Below are positions 11,064 to 24,646 of a stretch of DNA of 64,000 nt, in pieces; the stretch's first letter is position 1, and each line of letters opens with the position of its first letter. Source of the DNA: Loripinus fragilis. Its lineage: Eukaryota; Mollusca; Bivalvia; Lucinida; Lucinidae. The notes under the pieces are model-generated. The model was not told the DNA's origin. It made no database searches and saw only the letters and a program-made list of their open reading frames with translations. The DNA is taken from positions 101,477,845-101,541,844 of the forward strand of contig OZ026514.1 of assembly GCA_964019695.1 (NCBI GenBank), given 5' to 3'. Position numbers and translations under genes: made by a program.

Positions 11064-13582
11064 CATTTCTACAACATTTGAGACACTTTTTGGAAAATTG
11101 AATTTTTGACATAAATCGACAGGTGCGGACCTTACCAAATGTTAAAAATTTTGTACTATCTCAAAATGGGGTAAGAAAATATTTTTTGGCAAAATTATTT
11201 GTTCCACTCATCAAAGGAAACATTTCTTCATCATTTGAGGCAGTTTTTGGAAAATTGAATTTTTGACATAAATCGACAGGCGCGAACCTTACAAAATAGT
11301 GAAAATTTTGTACTATCTCAAAATGGGGTAAGAAAATATTTTTTGGCAAAATTATTTGTTCCACTCATCAAATGAAACATTTCTATAACATTTGGGGCAG
11401 TTTTTGGAAAATTGAATTTTTGGCGGAAAATCGACAGGCACGGACCTTACAAAATAGTGAAAATTTTGTACTATCTTAAAATGGGGTAAGAAAATATTTT
11501 TGGCAAAATTGTTTGTTCCACTCATCAAAAGAAACATTTCTACAATATTTGAGGCAGTTTTTGGAAAATTGAATTTTTTTCAGAAAATCGACAGATGTGG
11601 ACCTTACAAAATAGTGAAAATTTTGTACTATCTCAAAATGGGGTAAAGAAATGTTTTTGGCAAAACTATTTGTTCCAATCATCAAAAGAAACATTTCTAT
11701 AACATTTGGGGCAGTTTTTGGAAAATTGAATTTTTGACGGAAAATCGACAGGCGCGGACCTTACAAAATAGTGAAAATTTTGTACTATCTCAAAATGGGG
11801 TAAGAAAATATTTTTTGGCAAAATAATTTGTTCCACTCATCAAAAGAAACATTTCTACAATATTTGAGGCAGTTTTTGGAAAATTGAATTTTTGACGGAA
11901 AATCGACAGGCGCGGACCTTACAAAATAGTGAAAATTTTGTACTATCTCAAAATGGGGTAAAGAAATGTTTTTGGCAAAACTATTTGTTCCAATCATCAA
12001 AAGAAACATTTCTATAACATTTGGGGCAGTTTTTGGAAAATTGAATTTTTGACGGAAAATCGACAGGCGCGGACCTTACAAAATAGTGAAAATTTTGTAC
12101 TATCTCAAAATGGGGTAAGAAAATAATTTTTGGCAAAATAATTTGTTCCACTCATCAAAAGAAACATTTCTACAATATTTGAGGCAGTTTTTGGAAAATT
12201 GAATTTTTGACGGAAAATCGACAGGCGCGGACCTTACAAAATAGTGAAAATTTTGTACTATCTCGAAATGGGGTAAGAAAATATTTTTTGGCAAAATTAT
12301 TTGTTCCACTGGTCAAAAGAAACATTTCTACAACATTTGAGACACTTTTTGGAAAATTGAATTTTTGACATAAATCGACAGGTGCGCACCTTACCAAATG
12401 TTGAAAATTTTGTACTATCTCAAAATGGGGTAAGAAAATATTTTTTGGCAAAATTATTTGTTCCGCTCATCAAAAGAAACATTTCTACATCATTTGAGGC
12501 AGTATTTGGAAAATTGAATTTTTGACGGAAAATCGACAGGCCGACTTACAAAATAATGAAAATTTTGTACTATCTCAATATGGGGTAAGAAAATAATTTT
12601 TTAGCAAAATTATTTGTTCCACTCATCAAAAGAAACATTTCTTCAACATTTGGGCAGTTTTTGGAAAATTGAACTTTTGACTGAAAAGCGACAGGCGCGG
12701 ACCTTTCAAAATAGTGAAAATTTTGTACTATTTCAAAATGAGGTAAGAAAATATTTTTCGGCAAAATTATTTGTTCCACTCATCAAAAGAAACATTTCTA
12801 CAACATTTGAGGCAGTTTTTGGAAAATTGAATTTTTGACGGAAAATCGACAGACGCGGACCTTACAAAATAGTGAAAATTTTGTACTATCTCAAAATGGG
12901 GTAAGAAAATATTTTTTGGCAAAATTATTTGTTCCACTCATCAAAAGAAACATTTCTACAAGATTTGGGGCAGTTTTTGGAAAATTGAATTTTTGACGGA
13001 AAATCGACAGGCGCGGACCTTACAAAATAGTGAAAATTTTGTACTATCTCAAAATGGGGTAAGAAAATATTTTTTGGCAAAATTATTTGTTCCACTCATC
13101 AAATGAAACATTTCTACAACATTTGGGACAGTTTTTGGAAAATTGAATTTTTGACGGAAAATCGACAGGCACGGACCTTACAAAATAGTGAAGATTTTGT
13201 ACTATCTCAAAATGGGGTAAGAAAATATTTTTTGGCAAAATTATTTGTTCCACTCATCAAATGAAACATTTCTACAACATTTGGGACAGTTTTTGGAAAA
13301 TTGAATTTTTGACGGAAAATCGACAGGCGCGGACCTTACAAAATAGTGAAAATTTTGTACTATCTCAAAATAGGGTAAGAAAATATTTTTTGGCAAAATT
13401 ATTTGTTCCACTCATCTAAAGAAACATTTCTACAATATTTGAGGCAGTTTTTGGAAAATTGAATTTTTGACGGAAAATTGACAGGCGCGACCCTTACAAA
13501 ATAGTGAAAATTTTGTACTATCTCAAAATGGGGTAAGAAAATATTTTTTGGCAAAATTATTTGTTCCAATCGTCAAAAGAAA
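11064..13582. repeat. 16-monomer HOR unit
   Basis: The order is D1-D2-C'-F-G-(E/F hybrid)-G-E-D3-S-Q-M'-R-Y-Y-N, 2,519 bp. From about 11.42 kb it is a near copy of 6.84-9.15 kb at offset 4,576. Private differences include one missing G near 12,650 (ACATTTGGGCAG for ACATTTGGGGCAG) and TACTATTTC near 12,730. Confidence 0.86.
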
Positions 13583-16106
13583 CATTTCTACAACATTTGA
13601 GACACTTTTTGGAAAATTGAATTTTTGACATAAATCGACAGGTGCGGACCTTACCAAATGTTAAAAATTTTGTACTATCTCAAAATGGGGTAAGAAAATA
13701 TTTTTTGGCAAAATTATTTGTTCCACTCATCAAAGGAAACATTTCTACATCATTTGAGGCACTTTTTGGAAAATTGAATTTTTGACATAAATCGACAGGC
13801 GCGAACCTTACAAAATAGTGAAAATTTTGTACTATCTCAAAATGGGGTAAGAAAATATTTTTTGGCAAAATTATTTGTTCCACTCATCAAATGAAACATT
13901 TCTACAACATTTTGGGCAGTTTTTGGAAAATTGAATTTTTGACGGAAAATCGACAGGCGCGGACCTTTAAGTTACAAAATAGTGAAAATTTTGTACTATC
14001 TCAAAACGGGGTAAGAAAATATTTTTTGGCAAAATTATTTGTTCCACTCATCAAAAGAAACATTTCTATAATATTTGAGGCAGTTTTTGGAAAATTGAAT
14101 TTTTGATAGAAAATCGACAGATGTGGACCTTACAAAATGGTGAAAATTTTGTACTATCTCAAAATGGGGTAAGAAAATAATTTTTTAGCAAAATTATTTG
14201 TTCCACTCATCAAAAGAAACATTTCTATAACATTTGAGCCAGTTTTTGGAAAATTGAATTTTTGGCGGAAAATCGACAGGCACGGACCTTACAAAATAGT
14301 GAAAATTTTGTACTATCTTAAAATGGGGTAAGAAAATATTTTTGGCAAAATTATTTGTTCCACTCATCAAAAGAAACATTTCTACAATATTTGAGGCAGT
14401 TTTTGGAAAATTGAATTTTTTTCAGAAAATCGACAGATGTGGACCTTACAAAATAGTGAAAATTTTGTACTATCTCAAAATGGGGTAAAGAAATGTTTTT
14501 GGCAAAACTATTTGTTCCAATCATCAAAAGAAACATTTCTATAACATTTGGGGCAGTTTTTGGAAAATTGAATTTTTGACGGAAAATCGACAGGCGCGGA
14601 CCTTACAAAATAGTGAAAATTTTGTACTATCTCAAAATGGGGTAAGAAAATATTTTTTGGCAAAATAATTTGTTCCACTCATCAAAAGAAACATTTCTAC
14701 AATATTTGAGGCAGTTTTTGGAAAATTGAATTTTTGACGGAAAATCGACAGGCGCGGACCTAACAAAATAGTGAAAATTTTGTACTATCTCGAAATGGGG
14801 TAAGAAAATATTTTTTGGCAAAATTATTTGTTCCACTGGTCAAAAGAAACATTTCTACAACATTTGAGACACTTTTTGGAAAATTGAATTTTTGACATAA
14901 ATCGACAGGTGCGAACCTTACCAAATGTTGAAAATTTTGTACTATCTCAAAATGGGGTAAGAAAATATTTTTTGGCAAAATTATTTGTTCCGCTCATCAA
15001 AAGAAACATTTCTACATCATTTGAGGCAGTATTTGGAAAATTGAATTTTTGACGGAAAATCTACAGGCCGACTTACAAAATAGTGAAAATTTTGTACTAT
15101 CTCAATATGGGGTAAGAAAATAATTTTTTAGCAAAATTATTTGTTCCACTCATCAAAAGAAACATTTCTTCAACATTTGGGGCAGTTTTTGGAAAATTGA
15201 ATTTTTGACTGAAAAGCGACAGGCGCGGACCTTTCAAAATAGTGAAAATTTTGTACTATCTCAAAATGAGGTAAGAAAATATTTTTCGTCAAAATTATTT
15301 GTTCCACTCATCAAAAGAAACATTTCTACAATATTTGAGGCAGTTTTTGGAAAATTGAATTTTTGACGGAAAATCGACAGGCGCGGACCTTACAAAATAG
15401 TGAAAATTTTGTACTATCTCGAAATGGGATAAGAAAATATTTTTTGGCAAAATTATTTGTTCCACTGGTCAAAAGAAACATTTCTACAACATTTGAGACA
15501 CTTTTTGGAAAATTGAATTTTTGACATAAATCGACAGGTGCGCACCTTACCAAATGTTGAAAATTTTGTACTATCTCAAAATGGGGTAAGAAAATTTTTT
15601 TTGCAAAATTATTTGTTCCGCTCATCAAAAGAAACATTTCTACATCATTTGAGGCAGTATTTGGAAAATTGAATTTTTGACGGAAAATCGACAGGCCGAC
15701 TTACAAAATAATGAAAATTTTGTACTATCTCAATATGGGGTAAGAAAATAATTTTTTAGCAAAATTATTTGTTCCACTCATCAAAAGAAACATTTCTTCA
15801 ACATTTGGGGCAGTTTTTGGAAAATTGAATTTTTGACTGAAAAGCGACAGGCGCGGACCTTTCAAAATAGTGAAAATTTTGTACTATCTCAAAATGAGGT
15901 AAGAAAATATTTTTCGTCAAAATTATTTGTTCCACTCATCAAAAGAAACATTTCTACAACATTTGAGGCAGTTTTTGGAAAATTGAATTTTTGACGGAAA
16001 ATCGACAGACGCGGACCTTACAAAATAGTGAAAATTTTGTACTATCTCAAAATGAGGTAAAAAAATATTTTTTGGCAAAATTATTTGTTCCAATCGTCAA
16101 AAGAAA
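13583..16106. repeat. Canonical 12-mer carrying a 4-monomer insertion
   Basis: The order is D1 to Q as in 3000-4895 (offset 10,583), then a second E-D3-S-Q set (15321-15948, 628 bp), then M. The total is 16 monomers and 2,524 bp. After the insertion the match to the left-hand copy resumes at offset 11,211. Confidence 0.9.
15321..15948. repeat. Inserted, chimeric E-D3-S-Q block
   Basis: The inserted monomers do not match their immediate left neighbours. They carry TGCGCACC and CAAAATAATGAA, which are the forms at 7.8-8.0, 18.7-18.9 and 31.3-31.5 kb, whereas 14.9-15.1 kb has TGCGAACC and CAAAATAGTGAA. The Q monomer reverts to the local form (GAATTTTTGACTG, not GAACTTTTGACTG). A breakpoint therefore lies between about 15.71 and 15.83 kb. 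The insert also has a private GAAATGGGAT near 15,429. Confidence 0.8.
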
Positions 16107-17375
16107 CATTTCTACAACATTTGAGACACTTTTTGGAAAATTGAATTTTTGACATAAATCGACAGGTGCGGACCTTACCAAATGTTAAAAATTTTGTACT
16201 ATCTCAAAATGGGGTAAGAAAATATTTTTTGGCAAAATTATTTGTTCCACTCATCAAAGGAAACATTTCTACATCATTTGAGGCAGTTTTTGGAAAATTG
16301 AATTTTTGACATAAATCGACAGGCGCGAACCTTACAAAATAGTGAAAATTTTGTACTATCTCAAAATGGGGTAAGAAAATATTTTTTGGCAAAATTATTT
16401 GTTCCACTCATCAAATGAAACATTTCTACAACATTTGGGGCAGTTTTTGGAAAATTGAATTTTTGACGGAAAATCGACAGGCGCGGACCTTTAAGTTACA
16501 AAATAGTGAAAATTTTGTACTATCTCAAAACGGGGTAAGAAAATATTTTTTGGCAAAATTATTTGTTCCACTCATCAAAAGAAACATTTCTATAATATTT
16601 GAGGCAGTTTTCGGAAAATTGAATTTTTGATTGAAAATCGACAGATGTGGACCTTACAAAATGGTGAAAATTTTGTACTATCTCAAAATGGGGTAAGAAA
16701 ATATTTTTTGGCAAAATTATTTGTTCCACTCATCAAAGGAAACATTTCTACATCATTTGAGGCAGTTTTTGGAAAATTGAATTTTTGACGGAAAATCGAC
16801 AGGCGCGACCCTTACAAAATAGTGAAAATTTTGTACTATCTCAAAATGGGGTAAGAAAATAATTCTTTAGCAAAATTATTTGTTCCACTCATCAAAAGAA
16901 ACATTTCTTCATTATTTGGGGCAATTTTTGGAAAAATGAATTTTTGACGGAAAATCGACAGGCGCGGACCTTACAAAATAGTGAAAATTTTGTACTATCT
17001 CAAAATGGGGTAAGGAAATATTTTTTGGCAAAATTATTTGTTCCACTCATCAAATGAAACATTTCTACAACATTTGGGACAGTTTTTGGAAAATTGAATT
17101 TTTGACGGAAAATCGACAGGCGCGGACCTTACAAAATAGTGAAAATTTTGTACTATCTCAAAATAGGGTAAGAAAATATTTTTTGGCAAAATTATTTGTT
17201 CCACTCATCTAAAGAAACATTTCTACAATATTTGAGGCAGTTTTTGGAAAATTGAATTTTTGACGGAAAATTGACAGGCGCGACCCTTACAAAATAGTGA
17301 AAATTTTGTACTATCTCAAAATGGGGTAAGAAAATATTTTTTGGCAAAATTATTTGTTCCAATCGTCAAAAGAAA
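16107..17375. repeat. 8-mer HOR variant (second copy)
   Basis: The order D1-D2-P-T'-X1-X2-Y-N and the length (1,269 bp) match the unit at 4896. I see only scattered base differences, such as GCGCGG against GCACGG in Y. Confidence 0.9.
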
Positions 17376-19900
17376 CATTTCTACAACATTTGAGACACTT
17401 TTTGGAAAATTGAATTTTTGACATAAATCGACAGGTGCGGACCTTACCAAATGTTAAAAATTTTGTACTATCTCAAAATGGGGTAAGAAAATATTTTTTG
17501 GCAAAATTATTTGTTCCACTCATCAAAGGAAACATTTCTTCATCATTTGAGGCAGTTTTTGGAAAATTGAATTTTTGACATAAATCGACAGGCGCGAACC
17601 TTACAAAATAGTGAAAATTTTGTACTATCTCAAAATGGGGTAAGAAAATATTTTTTGGCAAAATTATTTGTTCCACTCATCAAATGAAACATTTCTACAA
17701 CATTTGGGGCAGTTTTTGGAAAATTGAATTTTTGACGGAAAATCGACAGGCGCGGACCTTTAAGTTACAAAATAGTGAAAATTTTGTACTATCTCAAAAC
17801 GGGGTAAGAAAATATTTTTTGGCAAAATTATTTGTTCCACTCATCAAAAGAAACATTTCTATAATATTTGAGGCAGTTTTTGGAAAATTGAATTTTTGAT
17901 AGAAAATCGACAGATGTGGACCTTACAAAATGGTGAAAATTTTGTACTATCTCAAAATGGGGTAAGAAAATAATTTTTTAGCAAAATTATTTGTTCCACT
18001 CATCAAAAGAAACATTTCTATAACATTTGAGCCAGTTTTTGGAAAATTGAATTTTTGGCGGAAAATCGACAGGCACGGACCTTACAAAATAGTGAAAATT
18101 TTGTACTATCTTAAAATGGGGTAAGAAAATATTTTTGGCAAAATTATTTGTTCCACTCATCAAAAGAAACATTTCTACAATATTTGAGGCAGTTTTTGGA
18201 AAATTGAATTTTTTTCAGAAAATCGACAGATGTGGACCTTACAAAATAGTGAAAATTTTGTACAATCTCAAAATGGGGTAAAGAAATGTTTTTGGCAAAA
18301 CTATTTGTTCCAATCATCAAAAGAAACATTTCTATAACATTTGGGGCAGTTTTTGGAAAATTGAATTTTTGACGGAAAATCGACAGGCGCGGACCTTACA
18401 AAATAGTGAAAATTTTGTACTATCTCAAAATGGGGTAAGAAAATATTTTTTGGCAAAATAATTTGTTCCACTCATCAAAAGAAACATTTCTACAATATTT
18501 GAGGCAGTTTTTGGAAAATTGAATTTTTGACGGAAAATCGACAGGCGCGGACCTTACAAAATAGTGAAAATTTTGTACTATCTCGAAATGGGGTAAGAAA
18601 ATATTTTTTGGCAAAATTATTTGTTCCACTGGTCAAAAGAAACATTTCTACAACATTTGAGACACTTTTTGGAAAATTGAATTTTTGACATAAATCGACA
18701 GGTGCGCACCTTACCAAATGTTGAAAATTTTGTACTATCTCAAAATGGGGTAAGAAAATATTTTTTGGCAAAATTATTTGTTCCGCTCATCAAAAGAAAC
18801 ATTTCTACATCATTTGAGGCAGTATTTGGAAAATTGAATTTTTGACGGAAAATCGACAGGCCGACTTACAAAATAATGAAAATTTTGTACTATCTCAATA
18901 TGGGGTAAGAAAATAATTTTTTAGCAAAATTATTTGTTCCACTCATCAAAAGAAACATTTCTTCAACATTTGGGGCAGTTTTTGGAAAATTGAACTTTTG
19001 ACTGAAAAGCGACAGGCGCGGACCTTTCAAAATAGTGAAAATTTTGTACTATCTCAAAATGAGGTAAGAAAATATTTTTCGGCAAAATTATTTGTTCCAC
19101 TCATCAAAAGAAACATTTCTACAACATTTGAGGCAGTTTTTGGAAAATTGAATTTTTGACGGAAAATCGACAGACGCGGACCTTACAAAATAGTGAAAAT
19201 TTTGTACTATCTCAAAATGGGGTAAGAAAATATTTTTTGGCAAAATTATTTGTTCCTTTCGTCAAAAGAAACATTTCTACAACATTTGAGACACTTTTTG
19301 GAAAATTGAATTTTTGACATAAATCGACAGGTGCGGACCTTACCAAATGTTGAAAATTTTGTACTATCTCAAAATGGGGTAAGAAAATATTTTTTGGCAA
19401 AATTATTTGTTCCACTCATCAAAGGAAACTTCTACATCATTTGAGGCAGTTTTTGGAAAATTGAATTTTTGACATAAATCGACAGGCGCGAACCTTACAA
19501 AATAGTGAAAATTTTGTACTATCTCAAAATGGGGTAAGAAAATATTTTTTGGCAAAATTATTTGTTCCACTCATCAAATGAAACATTTCTACAACATTAG
19601 GGGCAGTTTTTGGAAAATTGAATTTTTGACGGAAAATCGACAGGTGCGGACCTTTCAAAATAGTGAAAATTTTGTACTATCTCAAAATGGGGTAAGAAAA
19701 TAATTTTTTAGCAAAATTATTTGTTCCACTCATCAAAAGAAACATTTCTTCAAGATTTGAGGCAGTTTTTGGAAAATTGAATTTTTGACGGAAAATTGAC
19801 AGGCGCGACCCTTACAAAATAGTGAAAATTTTGTACTATCTCAAAATGGGGTAAGAAAATATTTTTTGGCAAAATTATTTGTTCCAATCGTCAAAAGAAA
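17376..19900. repeat. 16-monomer HOR unit
   Basis: It runs canonically through D1 to M', then continues with a D3-like monomer (entered via TTTGTTCCTTTCGTC), a D2-like monomer with the 3-bp deletion GGAAACTTCTAC, a monomer with ACATTAGGGGCAG (base 19599), and an N-like monomer. The D3-like to ACATTAGGGG block (about 19.21-19.76 kb) recurs at 38.20-38.74 and 51.6-52.1 kb. Confidence 0.86.
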
Positions 19901-21642
19901 CATTTCTACAACATTTGAGACACTTTTTGGAAAATTGAATTTTTGACATAAATCGACAGGTGCGGACCTTACCAAATGTTAAAAATTTTGTACTATCTCA
20001 AAATGGGGTAAGAAAATATTTTTTGGCAAAATTATTTGTTCCACTCATCAAAGGAAACATTTCTACATCATTTGAGGCAGTTTTTGGAAAATTGAATTTT
20101 TGACATAAATCGACAGGCGCGAACCTTACAAAATAGTGAAAATTTTGTACTATCTCAAAATGGGGTAAGAAAATATTTTTTGGCAAAATTATTTGTTCCA
20201 CTCATCAAATGAAACATTTCTACAACATTTGGGGCAGTTTTTGGAAAATTGAATTTTTGACGGAAAATCGACAGGCGGGGACCTTTAAGTTACAAAATAG
20301 TGAAAATTTTGTACTATCTCAAAATGGGGTAAGAAAATATTTTTTGGCAAAATTATTTGTTCCACTCATCAAAAGAAACATTTCTATAATATTTGAGGCA
20401 GTTTTTGGAAAATTGAATTTTTGATAGAAAATCGACAGATGTGGACCTTTCAAAATAGTGAAAATTATGTACAATCTCAAAATGGGGTTAAGAAATGTTT
20501 TTGGCAAAACTATTTGTTCCAATAAATCAAAAGAAACATTTCTATAACATTTGAGCCAGTTTTTGGAAAATTGAATTTTTGACTGAAAAGCGACAGGCAC
20601 GGACCTTTCAAAATAGTGAAAATTTTGTACTATCTCAAAATGAGGTAAGAAAATATTTTTCGGCAAAATTATTTGTTCCACTTATCAAAAGAAACATTTC
20701 TACAACATTTGAGGCAGTTTTTGGAAAATTGAATTTTTGACAGAAAATCGACAGGCCCGGACCTTACAAAATAGTGAAAATTTTGTACTATCTCAAAATG
20801 GGGTAAGAAAATATTTTTTGGCAAAATTATTTGTTCCACTCATCAAAAGAAACATTTCTACAAGATTTGGGGCAGTTTTTGGAAAATTGAATTTTTGACG
20901 GAAAATCGACAGGCGCGGACCTTACAAAATAGTGAAAATTTTGTACTATCTCAAAATGGAGAAAAGAAAACATTTTTTGGCAAAATTGTTTGTTCCACTC
21001 ATCAAAAGAAACATTTCTACAATATTTGAGGCAGTTTTTGGAAAATTGAATTTTTGACAGAAAATCGACAGATGTGGACCTTACAAAATAGTGAAAATTT
21101 TGTACTATCTCAAAATGGGGTAAAGAAATGTTTTTGGCAAAACTATTTGTTCCAATCATCAAAAGAAACATTTCTATAACACTTGAGCCAGTTTTTGGAA
21201 AATTGAATTTTTGGCGGAAAATCGACAGGCACGGACCTTACAAAATAGTGAAGATTTTGTACTATCTCAAAATGGGGTAAGAAAATATTTTTTGGCAAAA
21301 TTATTTGTTCCACTCATCAAATGAAACATTTCTACAACATTTGGGACAGTTTTTGGAAAATTGAATTTTTGACGGAAAATCGACAGGCGCGGACCTTACA
21401 AAATAGTGAAAATTTTGTACTATCTCAAAATAGGGTAAGAAAATATTTTTTGGCAAAATTATTTGTTCCACTCATCTAAAGAAACATTTCTACAATATTT
21501 GAGGCAGTTTTTGGAAAATTGAATTTTTGACGGAAAATTGACAGGCGCGACCCTTACAAAATAGTGAAAATTTTGTACTATCTCAAAATGGGGTAAGAAA
21601 ATATTTTTTGGCAAAATTATTTGTTCCAATCGTCAAAAGAAA
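19901..21642. repeat. 11-monomer HOR unit (Z-T2-V-W module)
   Basis: The order is D1-D2-Z-T2-V-W-R-H-Cv-Y-N, 1,742 bp. From Z onward it matches 1.74-2.95 kb (offset 18,485) and 25.14-26.5 kb (offset 4,904). T2 has ATTATGTACAATC and the CCAATAAATC ending. Confidence 0.87.
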
Positions 21643-23379
21643 CATTTCTACAACATTTGAGACACTTTTTGGAAAATTGAATTTTTGACATAAATCGACA
21701 GGTGCGGACCTTACCAAATGTTAAAAATTTTGTACTATCTCAAAATGGGGTAAGAAAATATTTTTTGGCAAAATTATTTGTTCCACTCATCAAAGGAAAC
21801 ATTTCTACATCATTTGAGGCACTTTTTGGAAAATTGAATTTTTGACATAAATCGACAGGCGCGAACCTTACAAAATAGTGAAAATTTTGTACTATCTCAA
21901 AATGGGGTAAGAAAATATTTTTTGGCAAAATTATTTGTTCCACTCATCAAATGAAACATTTCTACAACATTTTGGGCAGTTTTTGGAAAATTGAATTTTT
22001 GACGGAAAATCGACAGGCGCGGACCTTTAAGTTACAAAATAGTGAAAATTTTGTACTATCTCAAAACGGGGTAAGAAAATATTTTTTGGCAAAATTATTT
22101 GTTCCACTCATCAAAAGAAACATTTCTATAATATTTGAGGCAGTTTTTGGAAAATTGAATTTTTGATAGAAAATCGACAGATGTGCACTTACAAAATGGT
22201 GAAAATTTTGTACTATCTCAAAATGGGGTAAGAAAATAATTTTTTAGCAAAATTATTTGTTCCACTCATCAAAAGAAACATTTCTATAACATTTGAGCCA
22301 GTTTTTGGAAAATTGAATTTTTGGCGGAAAATCGACAGGCACGGACCTTACAAAATAGTGAAAATTTTGTACTATCTTAAAATGGGGTAAGAAAATATTT
22401 TTGGCAAAATTATTTGTTCCACTCATCAAAAGAAACATTTCTACAATATTTGAGACAGTTTTTGGAAAATTGAATTTTTTTCAGAAAATCGACAGATGTG
22501 GACCTTACAAAATAGTGAAAATTTTGTACTATCTCAAAATGGGGTAAAGAAATGTTTTTGGCAAAACTATTTGTTCCAATCATCAAAAGAAACATTTCTA
22601 TAACATTTGGGGCAGTTTTTGGAAAATTGAATTTTTGACGGAAAATCGACAGGCGCGGACCTTACAAAATAGTGAAAATTTTGTACTATCTCGAAATGGG
22701 GTAAGAAAATATTTTTTGGCAAAATTATTTGTTCCACTGGTCAAAAGAAACATTTCTACAACATTTGAGACACTTTTTGGAAAATTGAATTTTTGACATA
22801 AATCGACAGGTGCGAACCTTACCAAATGTTGAAAATTTTGTACTATCTCAAAATGGGGTAAGAAAATATTTTTTGGCAAAATTATTTGTTCCGCTCATCA
22901 AAAGAAACATTTCTACATCATTTGAGGCAGTATTTGGAAAATTGAATTTTTGACGGAAAATCTACAGGCCGACTTACAAAATAGTGAAAATTTTGTACTA
23001 TCTCAATATGGGGTAAGAAAATAATTTTTTAGCAAAATTATTTGTTCCACTCATCAAAAGAAACATTTCTTCAACATTTGGGGCAGTTTTTGGAAAATTG
23101 AATTTTTGACTGAAAAGCGACAGGCGCGGACCTTTCAAAATAGTGAAAATTTTGTACTATCTCAAAATGAGGTAAGAAAATATTTTTCGTCAAAATTATT
23201 TGTTCCACTCATCAAAAGAAACATTTCTACAACATTTGAGGCAGTTTTTGGAAAATTGAATTTTTGACGGAAAATCGACAGACGCGGACCTTACAAAATA
23301 GTGAAAATTTTGTACTATCTCAAAATGAGGTAAGAAAATATTTTTTGGCAAAATTATTTGTTCCAATCGTCAAAAGAAA
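21643..23379. repeat. 11-mer HOR unit with G/E fusion
   Basis: This is a canonical 12-mer in which G and E are replaced by a single hybrid (22593-22750): the left side is G (ATAACATTTGGGGCAG) and the right side is E (CTCGAAATGG, CCACTGGTC). The T monomer has a private AGATGTGCACTTAC near 22,187, one base shorter than its copies. That accounts for the change in offset from 4,904 to 4,905. Confidence 0.9.
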
Positions 23380-24015
23380 CATTTCTACAACATTTGAGAC
23401 ACTTTTTGGAAAATTGAATTTTTGACATAAATCGACAGGTGCGGACCTTACCAAATGTTAAAAATTTTGTACTATCTCAAAATGGGGTAAGAAAATATTT
23501 TTTGGCAAAATTATTTGTTCCACTCATCAAAGGAAACATTTCTACTTCATTTGAGGCAGTTTTTGGAAAATTGAATTTTTGACATAAATCGACAGGCGCG
23601 AACCTTACAAAATAGTGAAAATTTTGTACTATCTCAAAATGGGGTAAGAAAATATTTTTTGGCAAAATTATTTGTTCCACTCATCAAATGAAACATTTCT
23701 ACAACATTTGGGGCAGTTTTTGGAAAATTGAATTTTTGACGGAAAATCGACAGGCGCGGACCTTTAAGTTACAAAATAGTGAAAATTTTGTACTATCTCA
23801 AAACGGGGTAAGAAAATATTTTTTGGCAAAATTATTTGTTCCACTCATCAAAAGAAACATTTCTACAACATTTGAGGCAGTTTTTGGAAAATTGAATTTT
23901 TGACGGAAAATCGACAGACGCGGACCTTACAAAATAGTGAAAATTTTGTACTATCTCAAAATGAGGTAAAAAAATATTTTTTGGCAAAATTATTTGTTCC
24001 AATCGTCAAAAGAAA
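23380..24015. repeat. 4-mer HOR unit D1-D2-P-M
   Basis: At 636 bp this is the 12-mer with everything between P and M removed. D2 has CTACTTCATTTG, a variant shared with the copies at 24016, 28285, 28921, 34456 and 35092. Confidence 0.9.
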
Positions 24016-24646
24016 CATTTCTACAACATTTGAGACACTTTTTGGAAAATTGAATTTTTGACATAAATCGACAGGTGCGGACCTTACCAAATGTTAAAAA
24101 TTTTGTACTATCTCAAAATGGGGTAAGAAAATATTTTTTGGCAAAATTATTTGTTCCACTCATCAAAGGAAACATTTCTACTTCATTTGAGGCAGTTTTT
24201 GGAAAATTGAATTTTTGACATAAATCGACAGGCGCGAACCTTACAAAATAGTGAAAATTTTGTACTATCTCAAAATGGGGTAAGAAAATATTTTTTGGCA
24301 AAATTATTTGTTCCACTCATCAAATGAAACATTTCTACAACATTAGGGGCAGTTTTTGGAAAATTGAATTTTTGACGGAAAATCGACAGGTGCGGACCTT
24401 TCAAAATAGTGAAAATTTTGTACTATCTCAAAATGGGGTAAGAAAATAATTTTTTAGCAAAATTATTTGTTCCACTCATCAAAAGAAACATTTCTTCAAG
24501 ATTTGAGGCAGTTTTTGGAAAATTGAATTTTTGACGGAAAATTGACAGGCGCGACCCTTACAAAATAGTGAAAATTTTGTACTATCTCAAAATGGGGTAA
24601 GAAAATATTTTTTGGCAAAATTATTTGTTCCAATCGTCAAAAGAAA
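24016..24646. repeat. 4-mer HOR unit, D1-D2 plus ACATTAGGGG and N-like monomers
   Basis: This unit is 631 bp. The D1-D2 part duplicates the preceding unit. From about 24,345 it switches to the sequence found at 19,599 (ACATTAGGGGCAG), so the junction of the 4.7 kb tandem duplication falls here. Confidence 0.88.

Larger units (their letters stand above)
19599..24344. repeat. 4.75/4.90 kb tandem duplication, copy 1
   Basis: Marked at its left by ACATTAGGGGCAG (A at 19599). The same base occurs at 24345, where copy 2 begins. The offset is 4,746 near the left edge, then 4,904 after an extra monomer in copy 2 at about 24961-25140, then 4,905 after the one-base deletion near 22,187. Confidence 0.9.
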
